A DNA stretch of 64,000 nucleotides from Erythrocercus mccallii (GCA_013397435.1 VZRG01000362.1:196808-260807), one strand, 5' to 3'; positions 36,897 to 48,959 are shown, numbered from the stretch's first letter. The notes: a model not told the origin generated them from the sequence alone. A program made the numbers and translations.

Positions 36897-38043
36897 CTGT
36901 GTGACATTCAACACAAACAAGAACATCCATCAGAATCCCCGGGCAGCAATCTGCAGTGGCTTCACCATGGAATGATGGAGAACAAGTTCTTTTAATTGCG
37001 TAAACCAGTACCAAATGCATTCAAATGGGACAGTACCAAATATCAATGCGTTGTCTGCTCGTCGTACCCTCCACTAAGTTACAAACAGGTGGTTGTATAT
37101 TTGTGTGCACACACCCCCATTATATCAACTGATCTGTAGAAAAATTGGTGGAATTCATCCCCAAATTCAGTTTGCAGCTCCTTTTAAGCTGTATTTGCAG
37201 GCAAGACGATACTCAGGGATTTGGAAATTATCCAGAGTGGGATAGGGCAGCATGCTTCCTCCCTAGAAACAGCAATTCCAACACCACTGCCTTGGAGAGG
37301 AGAAACTCCCCAGCAAGAAAACCAATGAAACAACAAAATCATCAAGGGAAAAAGAGCACTCTGAACCTTCAGCCCAACATCTATCACTGTATCCCATAGC
37401 TGTGAGCTGTGTGGCCATAACCATCCCATCAGATCTGTGGGGCTGCCGTGCTGAATGCTCCACAAAGCTGGAATTGTTCCATAAATCCACAGTCCTGGGA
37501 TATCCTCATTCCTCACCTCAAACCAGCCCTGTTTCTAACTAAACAGGTGCCAATTAGTCACACCTTGGGGTTTTTTTCCTACCTATGGTATTTTAGGACA
37601 AGAGCTGCTCCTTTGACTTTTCTCTTGGTGGTCTCAGCCACCAGAGAGCTCTGGATCCCCTTGGTGTGCCAGCAAGGAGAACAGGGCTGAGACCTTGCTT
37701 TCAGTGCAAAAAAACCCCTGAAATCAGCACATTTGCTTGTGAAAACAGTGATTAATGTGCAAGCCCATCCTCTTCCTCTGTTTGTTTGAGTGACTCCTGT
37801 GCTCCCTGTGATTTCTGAGGGAAGTGGATGAGTTCCTGTGCACTCCAGGCAGGTGGATTGGGCAGCACAGTGCCACGACTGCTTGGACTCAATAAATCCC
37901 TTTGGAATGGGCACAGCAAAGCCAGACTGCCATCCTGAATCCCTCTCTGTGCACATGGCAGAGCTGCCATGTGCTGAATCCTTGTACAGATCTCACAGTC
38001 ACTTCTCAGGCAAACTGAATGGCCTGGCCCACGTCCTGTACTA

Positions 38044-38292
38044 GATATAGATAGATGATATAGATATAGATAGATAGATATAGATGATATAGATATAGAT
38101 ATAGATATATAGATGATATAGATACAGATATAGATATATATAGATTAGATATAGATATAGATTATATAGATATAGATGATATAGATAGATATAGATTAGA
38201 TATAGATATAGATGATATAGATATAGATGATATAGATAGATATAGATTAGATATAGATATAGATGATATAGATATATAGATATAGATATAGA
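38044..38292. repeat. Complex GATATA/GATA tandem repeat with a 51-bp higher-order unit
   Basis: About 250 bases built of tagata, gatata and gat words. Bases 38170-38220 and 38221-38271 are identical over all 51 positions, showing a second level of duplication. It lies within GPR26 intron 1. Confidence 0.93.
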
Positions 38293-40805
38293 CTTTTTTT
38301 TAAAACCCAACTGTTTGGCATTGGTCTTTTCGTTTTTGTTGTAAATTTTTAATTGATGACTCACCCTCCACACTCTCACAGCTCTGAGGCTCATGGCCAT
38401 GCCCTTACATTATTTACTTCATCTGTAAATGTTTTATCAACATCCAAACACGGGTTGTGTCCTGAGGATCTCAGTGTGCTTCAGCGATCTCTGTGGCAAT
38501 GAGTTCCTTTGGCTGCATTAAAGAAAATTTTTCTAAACTTTTCTAAATTTGGTTTTACATGGCCAGGCCCCAGAGCAGCTATCACAATGTGATGAAATAA
38601 ATACTGGAGGAAAAGTTTGTTCCTCTAACAAATTGTCTTTCTCTTAAAGAATATGACACATTTAAAGGTGTTACATGTTCTGTATGTGAGTTATTTGCAG
38701 CTAGAAATGACAGCTGAGAAGGGGGAAAAAAAATCCACCTTTTCAAGGGAACCTGTGTGCTTTCAATTCTGCAAGAGCTGGGGAACTTGGGGTGTTTTTG
38801 TGTGCAGAAAAATGATCTGAGAGTTTCAGAAGCTATAAGACCTGTGTTCTTAAATTCATAATATCCCAAGCCCATGGCAATACAGGAAAGTGAATCTCCA
38901 AATCAGGTTCAGTTAAGGCGTTGTTGGGAAGGAGAGGGTGCTGGATTTTTTTGTCTCTGTTTCCCCAGTTACATCTTTTCCTTTCTGGCACATGCAAAGC
39001 TGTCTCTCACTCCTGGAGCTCACCCACGACTGTCCTGGTAGACTCAAACCCATTTCTTTTGTTCAGACTTTCCAGATGTATCCAATAAATACCACATCAG
39101 AGAAGAAAACATTTTATCTCACTCCTTCCTGTAGACAATGTACACAGATGAATATTTTTGTTTCTGCACACGCTTTCTCGCACTAAGATAAGACACATGT
39201 GAGTTCTAGCAGTGACATCAGTAATAGAACAGGATTATTGACTAAGCTTTCTTTTAAAGATTTTAATATCCTGGGAAATCAGAGCTGTATCTCTTTGAAG
39301 GTTTGGTATTTTAAACAAAGTTTATGGGATATTAGACCTTAAGATGTGTAGAGCTGGATACACCAAAAAGATAGTACAGATAATTTGAATTAAGAAATAC
39401 ATGTGTTAAGCACTTAAGTGAAGTTTTGCCCAAATCTCCCACAATACCCAAGATATTTTGATCTTAAGAACAAAGAAAAAGCAGGATCCACTAAAAATTC
39501 CCCAGCTCTCTTGAAATGCCACACGCCCTAAACATTCACACAGATTTGTAGGGTGTTTGGAGGTTTCCTCTGTGCTTGTCTTGAATGATCTTCAGATCAC
39601 TCATGTCTTTCTCAGTCACAGGTAATAAAGCCATCTGTCACAATGCCTGTCAGTGGACCCCCCTGCGGGTGGATTCTGAGTCATAGGAAGCAGAAAATTG
39701 TCTGTAGCATTTCCCAGCGATGAAACTGGACCCTGCAAAGAGCCAGAGGAGTCAGAGTAGTCCAAAGTGGGATTGCAAACTTTGTTCTCTCCTTTGGACT
39801 CTGCCAGCACCCACAGCTGTGCTGCCAGGTACCACAATGCACCCTGAAATTCCCTGTTACATAATGCAAACGATGCCTTTGTGATTGCAGACATTTCTGA
39901 GCATCACTGACTCTCCCAGCAGAGCTGCAGCCCCTGGGCAGCTCTCACAGGAGGGAAGGTGACCTGAGATCTGCCCCTCTGCTTAAAGCAGCCCCTCTCC
40001 AGGGGTCAAATCAGCCACCAATTCTCTAGGGTAGAAAAGAAACTGCAACTCTCCTTTCTTAGAGAGAGGCACCGGAATAAGCTGATGCCAGAGGTAAAGG
40101 TGCAGGTCGCTCACAGCAAAGTGCCTGCACAGCTCTGTCTCCCCTGAAGAAGGGAAACATCATCCCCACAGCCCCGCTGAATCCATCCCGCAGAGAGAGG
40201 ATCACAGAATGCACAAACACCCTCAAATCAACCTCAACAAGGAAAAATGCAGAGGAGGAGAAGCAACACAGGGATTTTTGCCCTTTTACTAAACTTTGCT
40301 GTGCAGTCCAGGCATACTTTTAGCATGAGGCAAAACGAATGGGGTTTCAAGCAGAGCTGGTGGGTTTAGGGCACTTTCCTGGAAGTAACCACCACATCTC
40401 CTCGTGCTGCAGGAGCTGAGGCAGTCGAGGCACAGTTCATCCATCAGAGAGCATGTAGGGCAGGAGGGTGTTTTTTCCTCAGTGTGACTTGGTGACTAAA
40501 GGAAGATTTATACCTGTATTTCTCAAGAATGGCAACAAGGCTTGCCCAAAGTTCTGCTCTGCATTCTTGGTCGAGAGACAGCTCAAACAGCTTAACAGGA
40601 GAGTTCTGAGCAAATGTTTCTGTTCCTCTAAAATGACTTATTTGTCTTAGCCTCAGGCATCCCCAAACCATGACCTGTGTTTGAGGACAGCCACATGTGC
40701 TCTGAGCCCCGCAGCTCTGCTCCTGGCTGGCTGCAAATGGAGAGGCTGGTGGAGCAGAGGGGAGCAGGGATGGTCAGATGGGATGTGTGGCATGGGACTG
40801 CCCTC

Positions 40806-40880
40806 TCCTCTCCTCTCCTCTCCTCTCCTCTCCTCTCCTCTCCTCTCCTCTCCTCTCCTCTCCTCTCCTCTCCTCTCCTC
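40806..40880. repeat. (TCCTC)15 pentanucleotide microsatellite
   Basis: Fifteen perfect tcctc units, polypyrimidine on + and polypurine (GAGGA) on the GPR26 sense strand. It lies about 0.84 kb inside intron 1 from exon 1. Confidence 0.97.
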
Positions 40881-41709
40881 CAGGCAGATTTCTTCCCTGT
40901 ATCCCTCACCAAGCCTGCATCCCTTCCAGATCTATACATCGATTATTCATGCAAGATTTATGGTTTGTGCACAATCCCTGGCGTGACTTTTGCACACATT
41001 CCTCTCCCTGTTTGGTTCTTGCCCTCCAGCCCACAATCCTGCCAGTCCCTGGGGACTTTTCTCCTCTTGTCTGAGGCACAAGGGACTTGCCTAAAATCTC
41101 TCATTTGAAAGGAGCTTTATACATCCCTTGTTTGTCACATTAACATTGCCACTGAATTCTCTCTCACTTAGGGTTTAAGTACAGGCATTCGAGCACATGA
41201 ATTTCGCAGATGTAATTCCCTCAAGGATTCTGCCTTCAGGAATGATAAAGTTACAGAGAGCACAGCAATGAGGAAACTGCTGGGAAAAGGAGCAGCAGGC
41301 AGCGCTCAGCTTCCCTTCCAAACTCCAAGTGACATGTGCAGCCCCCTCCCTCTCAGGGATCCAGCAACGAGTTTTGGGCTGACAGCGCCCAAAATATGCA
41401 AAGCTATCCACCACTAAATGCATCTTCAGAGACAAAGGGCAGTGATCTGATTGCTGTCTCAAAGGGAAGGGAACTGCCTGCTCATTTGCTCCCCCTCCCC
41501 AAACAAATCCTTAAGGCTAACAAAAAACGAGTTCTGCAATCAGAGAATTAAACACAAGCGAAAAGAAACGCGCAGGATAGAAACCGGGGGAGAGGATGTT
41601 TGTTTTCTCCCCCTGCCCATCCCCTGCTGTGAGACAGCTCAGTCTCTATTTACCACAACACCGAGCCCTCTGCTCACTTCTGTCCCGAACAGCTGCTGAA
41701 CTCCAGGGG

Positions 41710-42720
41710 CGCTTACCTGGGATGGATGTCCACAAGCAGCACCAGGGTCTGCATGGTGATCACGTCGATCCGCTTACAGTGGAACCGTGCCACCTTCAGC
41801 ACTTTGAGATACGTGAAACACAGGACCACGAGGGAGAGGAGGAAGCTGAGGGCGTGAAAGACCCCAGTGAAAATCACAAACTGTGTCCTATCCTCCGGTC
41901 TCTTGTTGTAGAGAGTGCAGGAGGCGTAGAGGTGATGGAAACCCACCCAGGAGAGAGAAGCTGCCACTATGGGGAACGACGCCGAGTGCAACCACGTGTA
42001 GCTCAGAATGAGAGCGGCGTCTCGGAACCTCATTTTGGAGTGGTAGCTCAGAGGGAAGACCACGGCAATCCACCTGTCAATGCTCAAAGCCGCCATGCTC
42101 AGCATGGAGTTGGTGGTGAGGAAAGTCTCCAGGAAGCCCACGACGTGGCAGACCTGATCTCCCGCCGGCTGACTTTTGTAAATGATCCCAGCCAAGGTCA
42201 GGGGCATGCTGGAGACGGCCATCAACAGGTTGCAGAAGGTGAGGTTGAGGATGAACAATCCCGGGACCTGCTTGCGGATGTCGGCGCTGTACAGGAAGCA
42301 CACCAGCACCAGCACGTTGGCCAGCAGGGCCACGAGCATCAGCAGCACCACCAGGAAAGCCAGCAGCAGCTCCCAGATGCTCATGGTGCGTCCAGTCACA
42401 GCAGGGACATCTCCGAGACTGCGCCGCGCCGGCACCGGGGGACCATGGCGCGAGGTGCCCCCACCTCGCCCTCCTCCCCAGCCTGCTGGCTCCCCTGCAT
42501 GCCCTCCGTGGTTATAGAGGAGCTGCAGCTTTCTCCTCCAACCTCCCCCTCCTCGCTGCTCCTTTCCACGTCAACGCTTCCCGAGACGTGCACAAAAAGC
42601 CCTGGGAATGCCCATCAAACTGCAAGGAGGGCTTAAAAAATCTCAGCAGGACTGAACCACTGCCTGCCGTCGGTCCATTCTGAGGAGAGCGCGTTGCTCT
42701 GAGAGGCTGCTCTCCTGAGA
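41710..42720 (-). promoter_or_regulatory. GPR26: CpG-rich exon 1 and promoter region of GPR26
   Basis: CpG dinucleotides are frequent across exon 1 and roughly 300 bases upstream (for example the ctgcgccgcgccggcaccgg block near 42420), unlike the flanking DNA. This fits a CpG-island promoter of a neuronal gene. A weak TATA-like ATAAAAAG lies on the - strand at 42881-42874. The transcription start cannot be placed from sequence. Confidence 0.5.
41717..42384 (-). CDS. GPR26: GPR26 exon 1: start codon to third intracellular loop (TM1-TM5)
   Basis: GPR26 is an orphan class A GPCR of brain; mammalian GPR26 is reported to raise cAMP constitutively. This exon encodes residues 1-222 and two bases of Ser223. 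I chose the ATG at 42384-42382 (MSIWELLLAF) because it aligns with the human start and gives exactly 337 residues. An in-frame Met 17 codons upstream (42435) has no family support. Seen: TM1 about 5-30, TM2 42-65, TM3 80-102 with Cys79 before it and DRW at 103-105, TM4 122-147, Cys156 in loop 2 (disulphide partner of Cys79), TM5 168-192 and 'FHCKRIDVIT' after it. There is no N-glycosylation site in the very short N-terminus. The donor is gtaagc at 41716. Confidence 0.96.
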
Positions 42721-42770
42721 TCCCTAATTATCAGCCCCAAGCTTGCAAGCGATCCACTGAGCGAATTGTG

Positions 42771-42839
42771 CTCTCCTTTCTCCCTTGCTTTTCTGCCTCT
42801 CTCTCCCTCTCTGCCTTTCTCTCCCCTCCCCTCTCCTCC
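42771..42839. repeat. Polypyrimidine tract upstream of GPR26
   Basis: About 69 bases of C and T with a few other bases, GA-rich on the GPR26 sense strand, about 390-455 bases upstream of the start codon. Confidence 0.85.
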
Positions 42840-44117
42840 AACCCTCGCTCCCTTCCAGGCTGAATGTAACCTGCTTTTTATGATCACAGATAAAAACCCC
42901 ATTAATGGATTAAAGCATGCACACTGCTGGTGATTCGCAAACGTGATTATGTCATCCCTGCTCCACAACCCCTCCCCTTCTCCTTGCGACCGTGACTAGA
43001 CTTTCCTCAAGAGAAATCCCATGCTCTCATTTAATTGATTTAGCCATTAATTTGCAAACAAGCCCTGTAACAGAATTCCTGCATTCCAGCGTGGTCCCTA
43101 CATTTCGGTGCATCCCTTGCAGAGCTGCTGCTTGCTCTCAGCCAGGGCAGGGGCTTTCTTTTCTCTTCATTAGCTGCGCTTAAAGAGATAGGGAGAAATG
43201 GATATATTCTGCTTCTTCTCTGGAGCTGTCATTAGGCTAAGGGAATGGTTTCACTGCTCGGGTTCAGCACTTTCCAGTTGGTTGTCTCCAAACACCGTGC
43301 AGAGGAGGAAACTGATTGTTTCCCCTCCTGCTTTAAAAGCAGAGGAATCAAAGCCCAGCTGCCAGAGCCGCATGCCCAAGGTCACAGGGCAGGTGAGGGG
43401 CAGAGGCAGCATCGTGCTGCAGGTACATTTATCCACTCAGCCTTTCTCCTCTCCAAGAATTTCTCCTTTCTCCTAATCAAAGCCTCCCTCCCCCTGAGAT
43501 CAAAACTAAAAAGCAACTTGGCAAAGGAAACAGGAATGAGACTGATTTACACATAATTAGGTGTCAAAATTAAGTTTATTTTAAAGGACGGAGCTGGAGC
43601 TGTTTTCTCATTGCTTTCCCTGTCTCTTTAAATCAGTTTTAACCGGGGAAGGCTGCGAGTTTGTGAGCAATCAGGACAGCTTTCTGATCAAGGCAGCCAA
43701 GCTTTAATCCCTGCACAATAAGAAGGCAAAAGATGCCCTGCAGCACAGTTCTTGGGGCTCAGTAAGTGCCTCTGCACGTGTAGCAGAGCTCGATGCTCGG
43801 GCAGTTTTCCCTCGGAGCCCTCTGGATCTGTGCATCTCCACGAGCAGCAGCTGTTCCCTGCAGCTCAGGAGCAGAGCTGGCATCCTGCATGCTGCCAGAG
43901 CCTGGCATGTTGGAGAAAAAGCCTCTTTCACTTCAGTCTTGGTTTGTTCTGTTTTCAAAGGCCAGGCTTTAAAGGGCTGATGGAGGTGTCAAAGGAGCAG
44001 CTCAGGGTGCAGAGCCCAGGTCTGTCCCTCAGCCCTGGGAGCTCCCTGCTCCCAGAACACAGCTCCGCATGCTGAGGGGATGAGAACTACAGTGCCTGTC
44101 TCTTTTCCAGGGTCAGT

Positions 44118-44252
44118 GAACTGGTGGAGTGGCCATCCCTGGAAGTGTTCCAAAAACGTGTGGATGTGGCATTTGAGGACGTGGCTTGGTGTTGGGTTGA
44201 TGGCTGGGCTTGATGATCTCAGAGGGATTTTCCAACCCGAGTGATTCTATGA
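44118..44252 (+). mobile_element. CR1 LINE 3'-end fragment
   Basis: 'ctggtggagtggccatccct', 'ggaagtgttccaaaaacgtg', 'gatggctgggcttgatgatc' and terminal 'gagtgattctatgag' match CR1. Confidence 0.92.
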
Positions 44253-45392
44253 GAAAAGCCTAAAGGTGACCCATTCTTTAAATACGAGGGGCTGTTACCC
44301 TCTTAGAGGAGGTGGAGTAAGGAAATGAGGGAGAAGATGAAGGTTTCAGCAAGTTTCCTCCTTGGGTAGGAAGCCACAGCCGTGCTGAGAGGAGTCTCCT
44401 GGTACCAACAGCCTGAGCAGAGTGTCCAAGGGACAGCCAGGGACAGCCTAAACCCTTAAAGCTCAGCAGGCAAAGGCAGCTGCAGGACAACAGGAAGCTG
44501 CTGTGTGAGCTGGGAACCAATGTGGAGAAAAATGTGGGAAAACTTGTTAGGAAGAACAGGGGGAAAGAATGGGAAATCCTGGGGGTAAGTGCATGAGAGG
44601 CAGGAACTCAGTGACAGTGGTAAAGGGGAAACTCAGCCCTACTGGGCATCAAGGTGATTCCTGACTCTTCTTCCCACACTCAGCCTCCTCCTGGGCTCAA
44701 ATGAACCCTGCAATTCCCCAGCTGCACAAGGACTGGGGAATTCAGGCTTTTCCCCTGCCATGAGGCCATGGATTTATCAGGGTGGTTTTCTGACGCAGCG
44801 TGCTGTTATCCCTTCAGTGAGCTGTGGTGCCTCCAGGATGGAAAAGCTCTGCTCCTGAGTAATTCCCTGCTGTGATGGGGGTCTGGCATCAATGTCAGGC
44901 CTGGGTGAACAGTGGGGGAGGAAATTCATGCCTGGAGAAAAAGGAGTACGGATGACAGGGGGGAAAAGAGGATTCTCCCTAAGCTATAGATGTAAAATAA
45001 TGGGAGGCAGAATGAGAGAGTTCAGTGAAGCTGTGATGGAAAATGGAAGGTCAGTTTTGGTGGAAAATCTACAATCAAGAGGAAAATCCTTGTAGATATC
45101 AGGAGGAAGCTGAAGTTTTCTCCCAGTGAGTAATTTGACTCTCGCTGTGTATTTTGTGCTCTGAAGGCCCAAGTGATTTACATAACTAATTCCCCGGTTG
45201 TTAATCCCTGCAGCAGAGGGGGTTTGCTGAACATTTCTGGGTTTATTTATCATGTGTACCCAAGGGAGCACGATGGACCCATGAAATGGCTTCATTTTAT
45301 ACAAACCAGGAGGAAAGAATCTGCTGAGCATCTGTCGAGGGCTAACCCCAGCTGGCAGGTGAGCACTGCTCGGTCACTGCCCCTTCCCCAGG

Positions 45393-45484
45393 GGTGGAAT
45401 CCTGGCATGGAATCCTGGGATGGAATCCTGGGATGGAATCACAGAGTCATTTGGGTTAGAACGCACTCCAAGACCATGGAGTCC
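45393..45484 (-). mobile_element. CR1 LINE 3'-end fragment with expanded 13-bp terminal repeats
   Basis: 'atcacagagtcatttgggtt' starts the reverse complement of a CR1 3' end. On its outer side (45393-45440) the 13-base unit atggaatcctggg occurs about three and a half times. CR1 elements normally end in short 8-bp tandem repeats, so this looks like a variant terminal array. Confidence 0.7.
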
Positions 45485-46857
45485 AAGGAAGACAAGGAAG
45501 CTCTTTAGCACTCCTGTGGGTTAACTTTGGTCTCTCTTCAGCCAGTACTGTGCAAACCCTTGGCAGGGTTGCTTGGTGGAGACAGAAGCCACAGGTCTGT
45601 CTCTCTTTGGGGTGTCAGAGGTGACTTTTACACCTCCCCTGCCACCTTCACTGACCAAAAATCAATTTACTTCATCCCCTACTCTCCCTAGCCCCAGATA
45701 ACAAGCATCACCCAGTGGATTCGTGCCTGGCTCCTTCCTCTGTGCAGGGACTAACTGGGAGTTCCTGGCCAGCCAGGGGGTTTCTCATGGGCCACCACTC
45801 TGGGGATGTGGGGAGAGAAACCCTCCACTGCTTCACCTCCCAGCCCTGGAGCTGAGAGCGCCAGGACAGCTCCACAGCTGCTCCCCAGAGCCCTCCTGGT
45901 GAATTATTCACGCTCGGGCTGTCACTGCTCCTTTGCTTCACGGAATGAAAGGAGCATCAGGTCCGCAGGCACAGGGCTGGTGCTGCTGGCATTTCTGCCT
46001 GCTGGATGGGTTTTTAAGGACTCTTAGGGCAGCTGAGGAAAGCAAATCAAGCCGGGAAGAGCAGAACGCCGTGGGAAGCTTTGAGTCAGGGAGGTTTGTG
46101 GGTGGGTGTGTGTGTAGGTGGATGGCAGAACGCTCTCCCTCCCTGAGCTCCCTTGGAGCCAGGTGAGAGCTCCCTTCCTGGGCACCAATTAGGGCATGAG
46201 CAAGCTCAGTGACTTGGTGCCTCTGTGTTATTCTGGCAAATGCAGGATGTTAAATGACATATTCCAGCACGGGCTCTGGTTCACAATTCACATTTTAGAA
46301 TCATTCCGTATCAGCACCATCAGCGATGCAGATATTGAGTCACACTTCATCTTCATATGGAGCTCTGTTAGAACAGCATTCTGTTAAAGGAGACAGTATG
46401 TGGATGTACCTGCTTCATTTGGTTTGCCTCAAAGACAAAAAGGGGGGCTCAAAATAGAGCTTGGGCTTTAGATTTTAATTGCACTGCTATTTCTAACCCC
46501 AGGAAATATTTATTAACAAAAAATAATTAGCTACATTTTAACGCTTTTAAAGATATAAGAGACTTCTAGTTTGGTTGTCTGAATTTTTTTTCTTGTTCTC
46601 AACCTATTTTTACTCCTCGCCTCTTGCTTAATGCTAATGAATAAAAGAGTAACTAATGGGAAAATTAACATCTTTGAGGGATGTTGAAAAACTCCATTAA
46701 ACAAACAAAATTCCATGTTATTTAAATGGAATTAAGTTAGTATATCCATAATATTGCAGCCTGTAGAATTATTCAGCACACACCAACACCCTTCCTGTTT
46801 CAAACTTTTCTAGAAAATATGATTTCCATCCTCTAGGAACTGTTGAAATATTATTGT

Positions 46858-47036
46858 AGAATCTTAGAATGGTTTGGGTTGGAAGGGAGCTTAAGGATTA
46901 TCCAGTCTCAGTTCCTGTCATGGGCAGGGACACCTCCCACTGTCCCAGGCTGCTCCAAGCCCCAGTGTCCAACCTGCCCTTGGGCACTGCCAGGGATCCA
47001 GGGGCAGCCACAGCTGCTCTGGGCACCTTGTCCCAG
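46858..47036 (-). mobile_element. CR1 LINE 3'-end fragment
   Basis: + strand 'tagaatcttagaatggtttg', 'gtcatgggcagggacacctc' and 'cagggatccaggggcagcca' are the reverse complement of a CR1 3' end. Confidence 0.93.
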
Positions 47037-48753
47037 TTTCTCATTTCCCTTTCTCTCTAGGATACTTTCTTGCAGCAGCTGAAAGAGAATTGTCTCTGCA
47101 ATCAGAGCTGCCTCGTGAATTGATGTAGCAGCCTGAGCTTTGCTTTGCCTTGGGAAGTTTGTTCTTGTTCAGGGGACCTGGAAAGGGCTTGAAGAGATTT
47201 AGAGACTTGTATCCAAGTGGGAAGGTGATGGAATTGGAAGGTTTTGATTCAGGGAAAGGTGACCTCTCATAATGTCACCTATGATGTGCTGTCACTCTGG
47301 GATTTAAACTGTCCTGGGCAAAGCACTGGATATTTGAAATGCAGAGGAAGGAGGAAGACAGTTGCTAATTTAAAGACCCCAAATATTTTTGGCCGTCTGA
47401 AGACAGGTGAAGCAAATTAATTGCCAATTTTTTAGGAGGAAAGGCAGGACTGAATTTGCTAGATGTTACATTTTATATTGGCCCTATACGTGATATAAGT
47501 GATATAAGTGACACCTGTCATATCCACACTGCTCTAGATAGAACTTGTTCACTTTACCCTGTACTCCTTCAAAATGTCAGAGCAGAAATCACTTTTGTCA
47601 CACTTGCTCTTTTTAGATGTGTGGTATTTCAATTTCCTCTTGTTTTAAACTGGGCTGGCTCCTTCTCACTCAGCAAAGATGAAAATAGAGGCTTGAACAG
47701 AAGGCTTTCAAAATGATACGTAGATGTCAGTGCCTGTTTCTATATAAAAAGTCACACATGAGCATGCACCCTTGTAAACTTCCATTTAGCAATTAGCTAA
47801 GTATTTTATTTCTCATAATTTCCTCTCCTACAGCAATTTTAGGTGGACATTCTTATCTATCCACTTCTTTGCGTGACATGTCCATTATTAATCTTGTTAC
47901 CTTGTGATGGCAATATTTGATTTTTGCATCTTGGTTGCTTTGGGATTGGTTTGTGCAGGTCTTTTTCTTTTTTTTTTAAACTGAACAGAATAGCATTTCT
48001 GCTCTTTCTAATAAGTTCTGCAGGGGAGGAGGTTATGATACATATGGGGATGATCTAACCAAATATGTCTGGTTTATTAACGAAGGATATTTGGATCTTT
48101 GCTGCAGGCTGGGCAAAAGAGTTTGGGTTCAAAAATACATTTAATTTCCATGAGCATACGCATTTTTTGCAGAGCTTGGTTTTGCTTTGCCTCCCTTACT
48201 CTGCTGGGATTTTGTACTTCAGGGCTCAGCTCCTTGTGTGTCACCTGCAAATTCTGCACAACTAATTTAAGTATACTGGAGAGCTTATTAATGTTATTCT
48301 AGCTGAGGAAGAGAAGACATCCTATTCATTCTCCCAGAGAATAAAAGACTCATGGCAAAGCAGTTTATTAAAGGCTTAAGTTATGTCCCTGTAACAGCTC
48401 TTTTGGGGCTGTGATTCCCTTGGATCTGTGATATATTGACAAGGCTTTATAAGGCTTTTTTCACTGGCAGCTTTTCTACAAGTCCAGTAGGTTTAAGGAC
48501 TTTGAAATTCTAATTTTAATTATTGATTTAACTGGCTTACGGTGGTAATGAAGGAATTATGCAATCCCTTCAGTACACTCAGCAGCTTTTTAAAAATACA
48601 TAAGTTATTTCCAGGCCATAGAATGGGAAGCACTATTAATGAGGTGTGGCCTGTCCTTGCCATCAGTTTGGTTTTTTCATTTTAAAATGTTATTAGTGTA
48701 AAAGGGTTTTGGTTAGAACCTGTAAATCTCAGTCAATATTTTACAAGCAAAAC

Positions 48754-48910
48754 AGAATCATAAAATGATTTGGGGTGGAAGGGACCTTAAATCCCATCCA
48801 GTGCCACCCCCTGCCGTGGCAGGGACATCTTCCACTGTCCCAGGCTGCTCCAGCCCCAGTGTCCAACCTGGCCTTGGGCACTGCCAGGGATCCAGGGGCA
48901 GCCACAGCTG
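48754..48910 (-). mobile_element. CR1 LINE 3'-end fragment
   Basis: + strand 'agaatcataaaatgatttgg', 'cactgtcccaggctgctcca' and 'ggatccaggggcagccacag' are the reverse complement of a CR1 3' end. It stops abruptly at an AT-rich inverted repeat. Confidence 0.93.
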
Positions 48911-48959
48911 TAAATTTACATTTAATTTAAATATAAATGTATTAATAAATGTAAATTTA
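48911..48959. repeat. AT-rich inverted repeat adjoining CR1
   Basis: taaatttacattta at 48911-48924 is the exact reverse complement of taaatgtaaattta at 48946-48959: 14-bp arms with a 21-base spacer. Confidence 0.9.

Larger units (their letters stand above)
36897..41716 (-). other. GPR26: GPR26 intron 1
   Basis: A 4.8-kb phase-2 intron with donor gtaagc and acceptor tgtcacacag. Two unusual simple-sequence blocks occur: a 250-bp GATATA-type repeat (38044-38292) and (TCCTC)15 (40806-40880). The remainder shows no repeat hallmark or exon. Reading frames over the two repeats are low-complexity artefacts. Confidence 0.85.

Noticed and set aside
38044..38292. Could the regularly repeated blocks be a CRISPR-like array?
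   Set aside because: There are no unique spacers and the unit is simple-sequence. The surrounding genes are vertebrate and spliced.
38041..38400. Reading frame over the GATATA repeat (Ile/Tyr/Leu repeats)
   Set aside because: A translation artefact of a tandem repeat in an intron.
42385..42435. In-frame upstream Met for GPR26 adding 17 residues
   Set aside because: The extension lacks family support. The downstream Met gives 337 residues, identical to the length of human GPR26, and aligns at the start.
41596..42636. 346-codon + strand reading frame, the longest in the window
   Set aside because: It is antisense to GPR26 exon 1. The GC-rich codons of the real gene keep the opposite frame open. 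The translation is His/Gln/Glu-rich low-complexity sequence with no recognisable domain.
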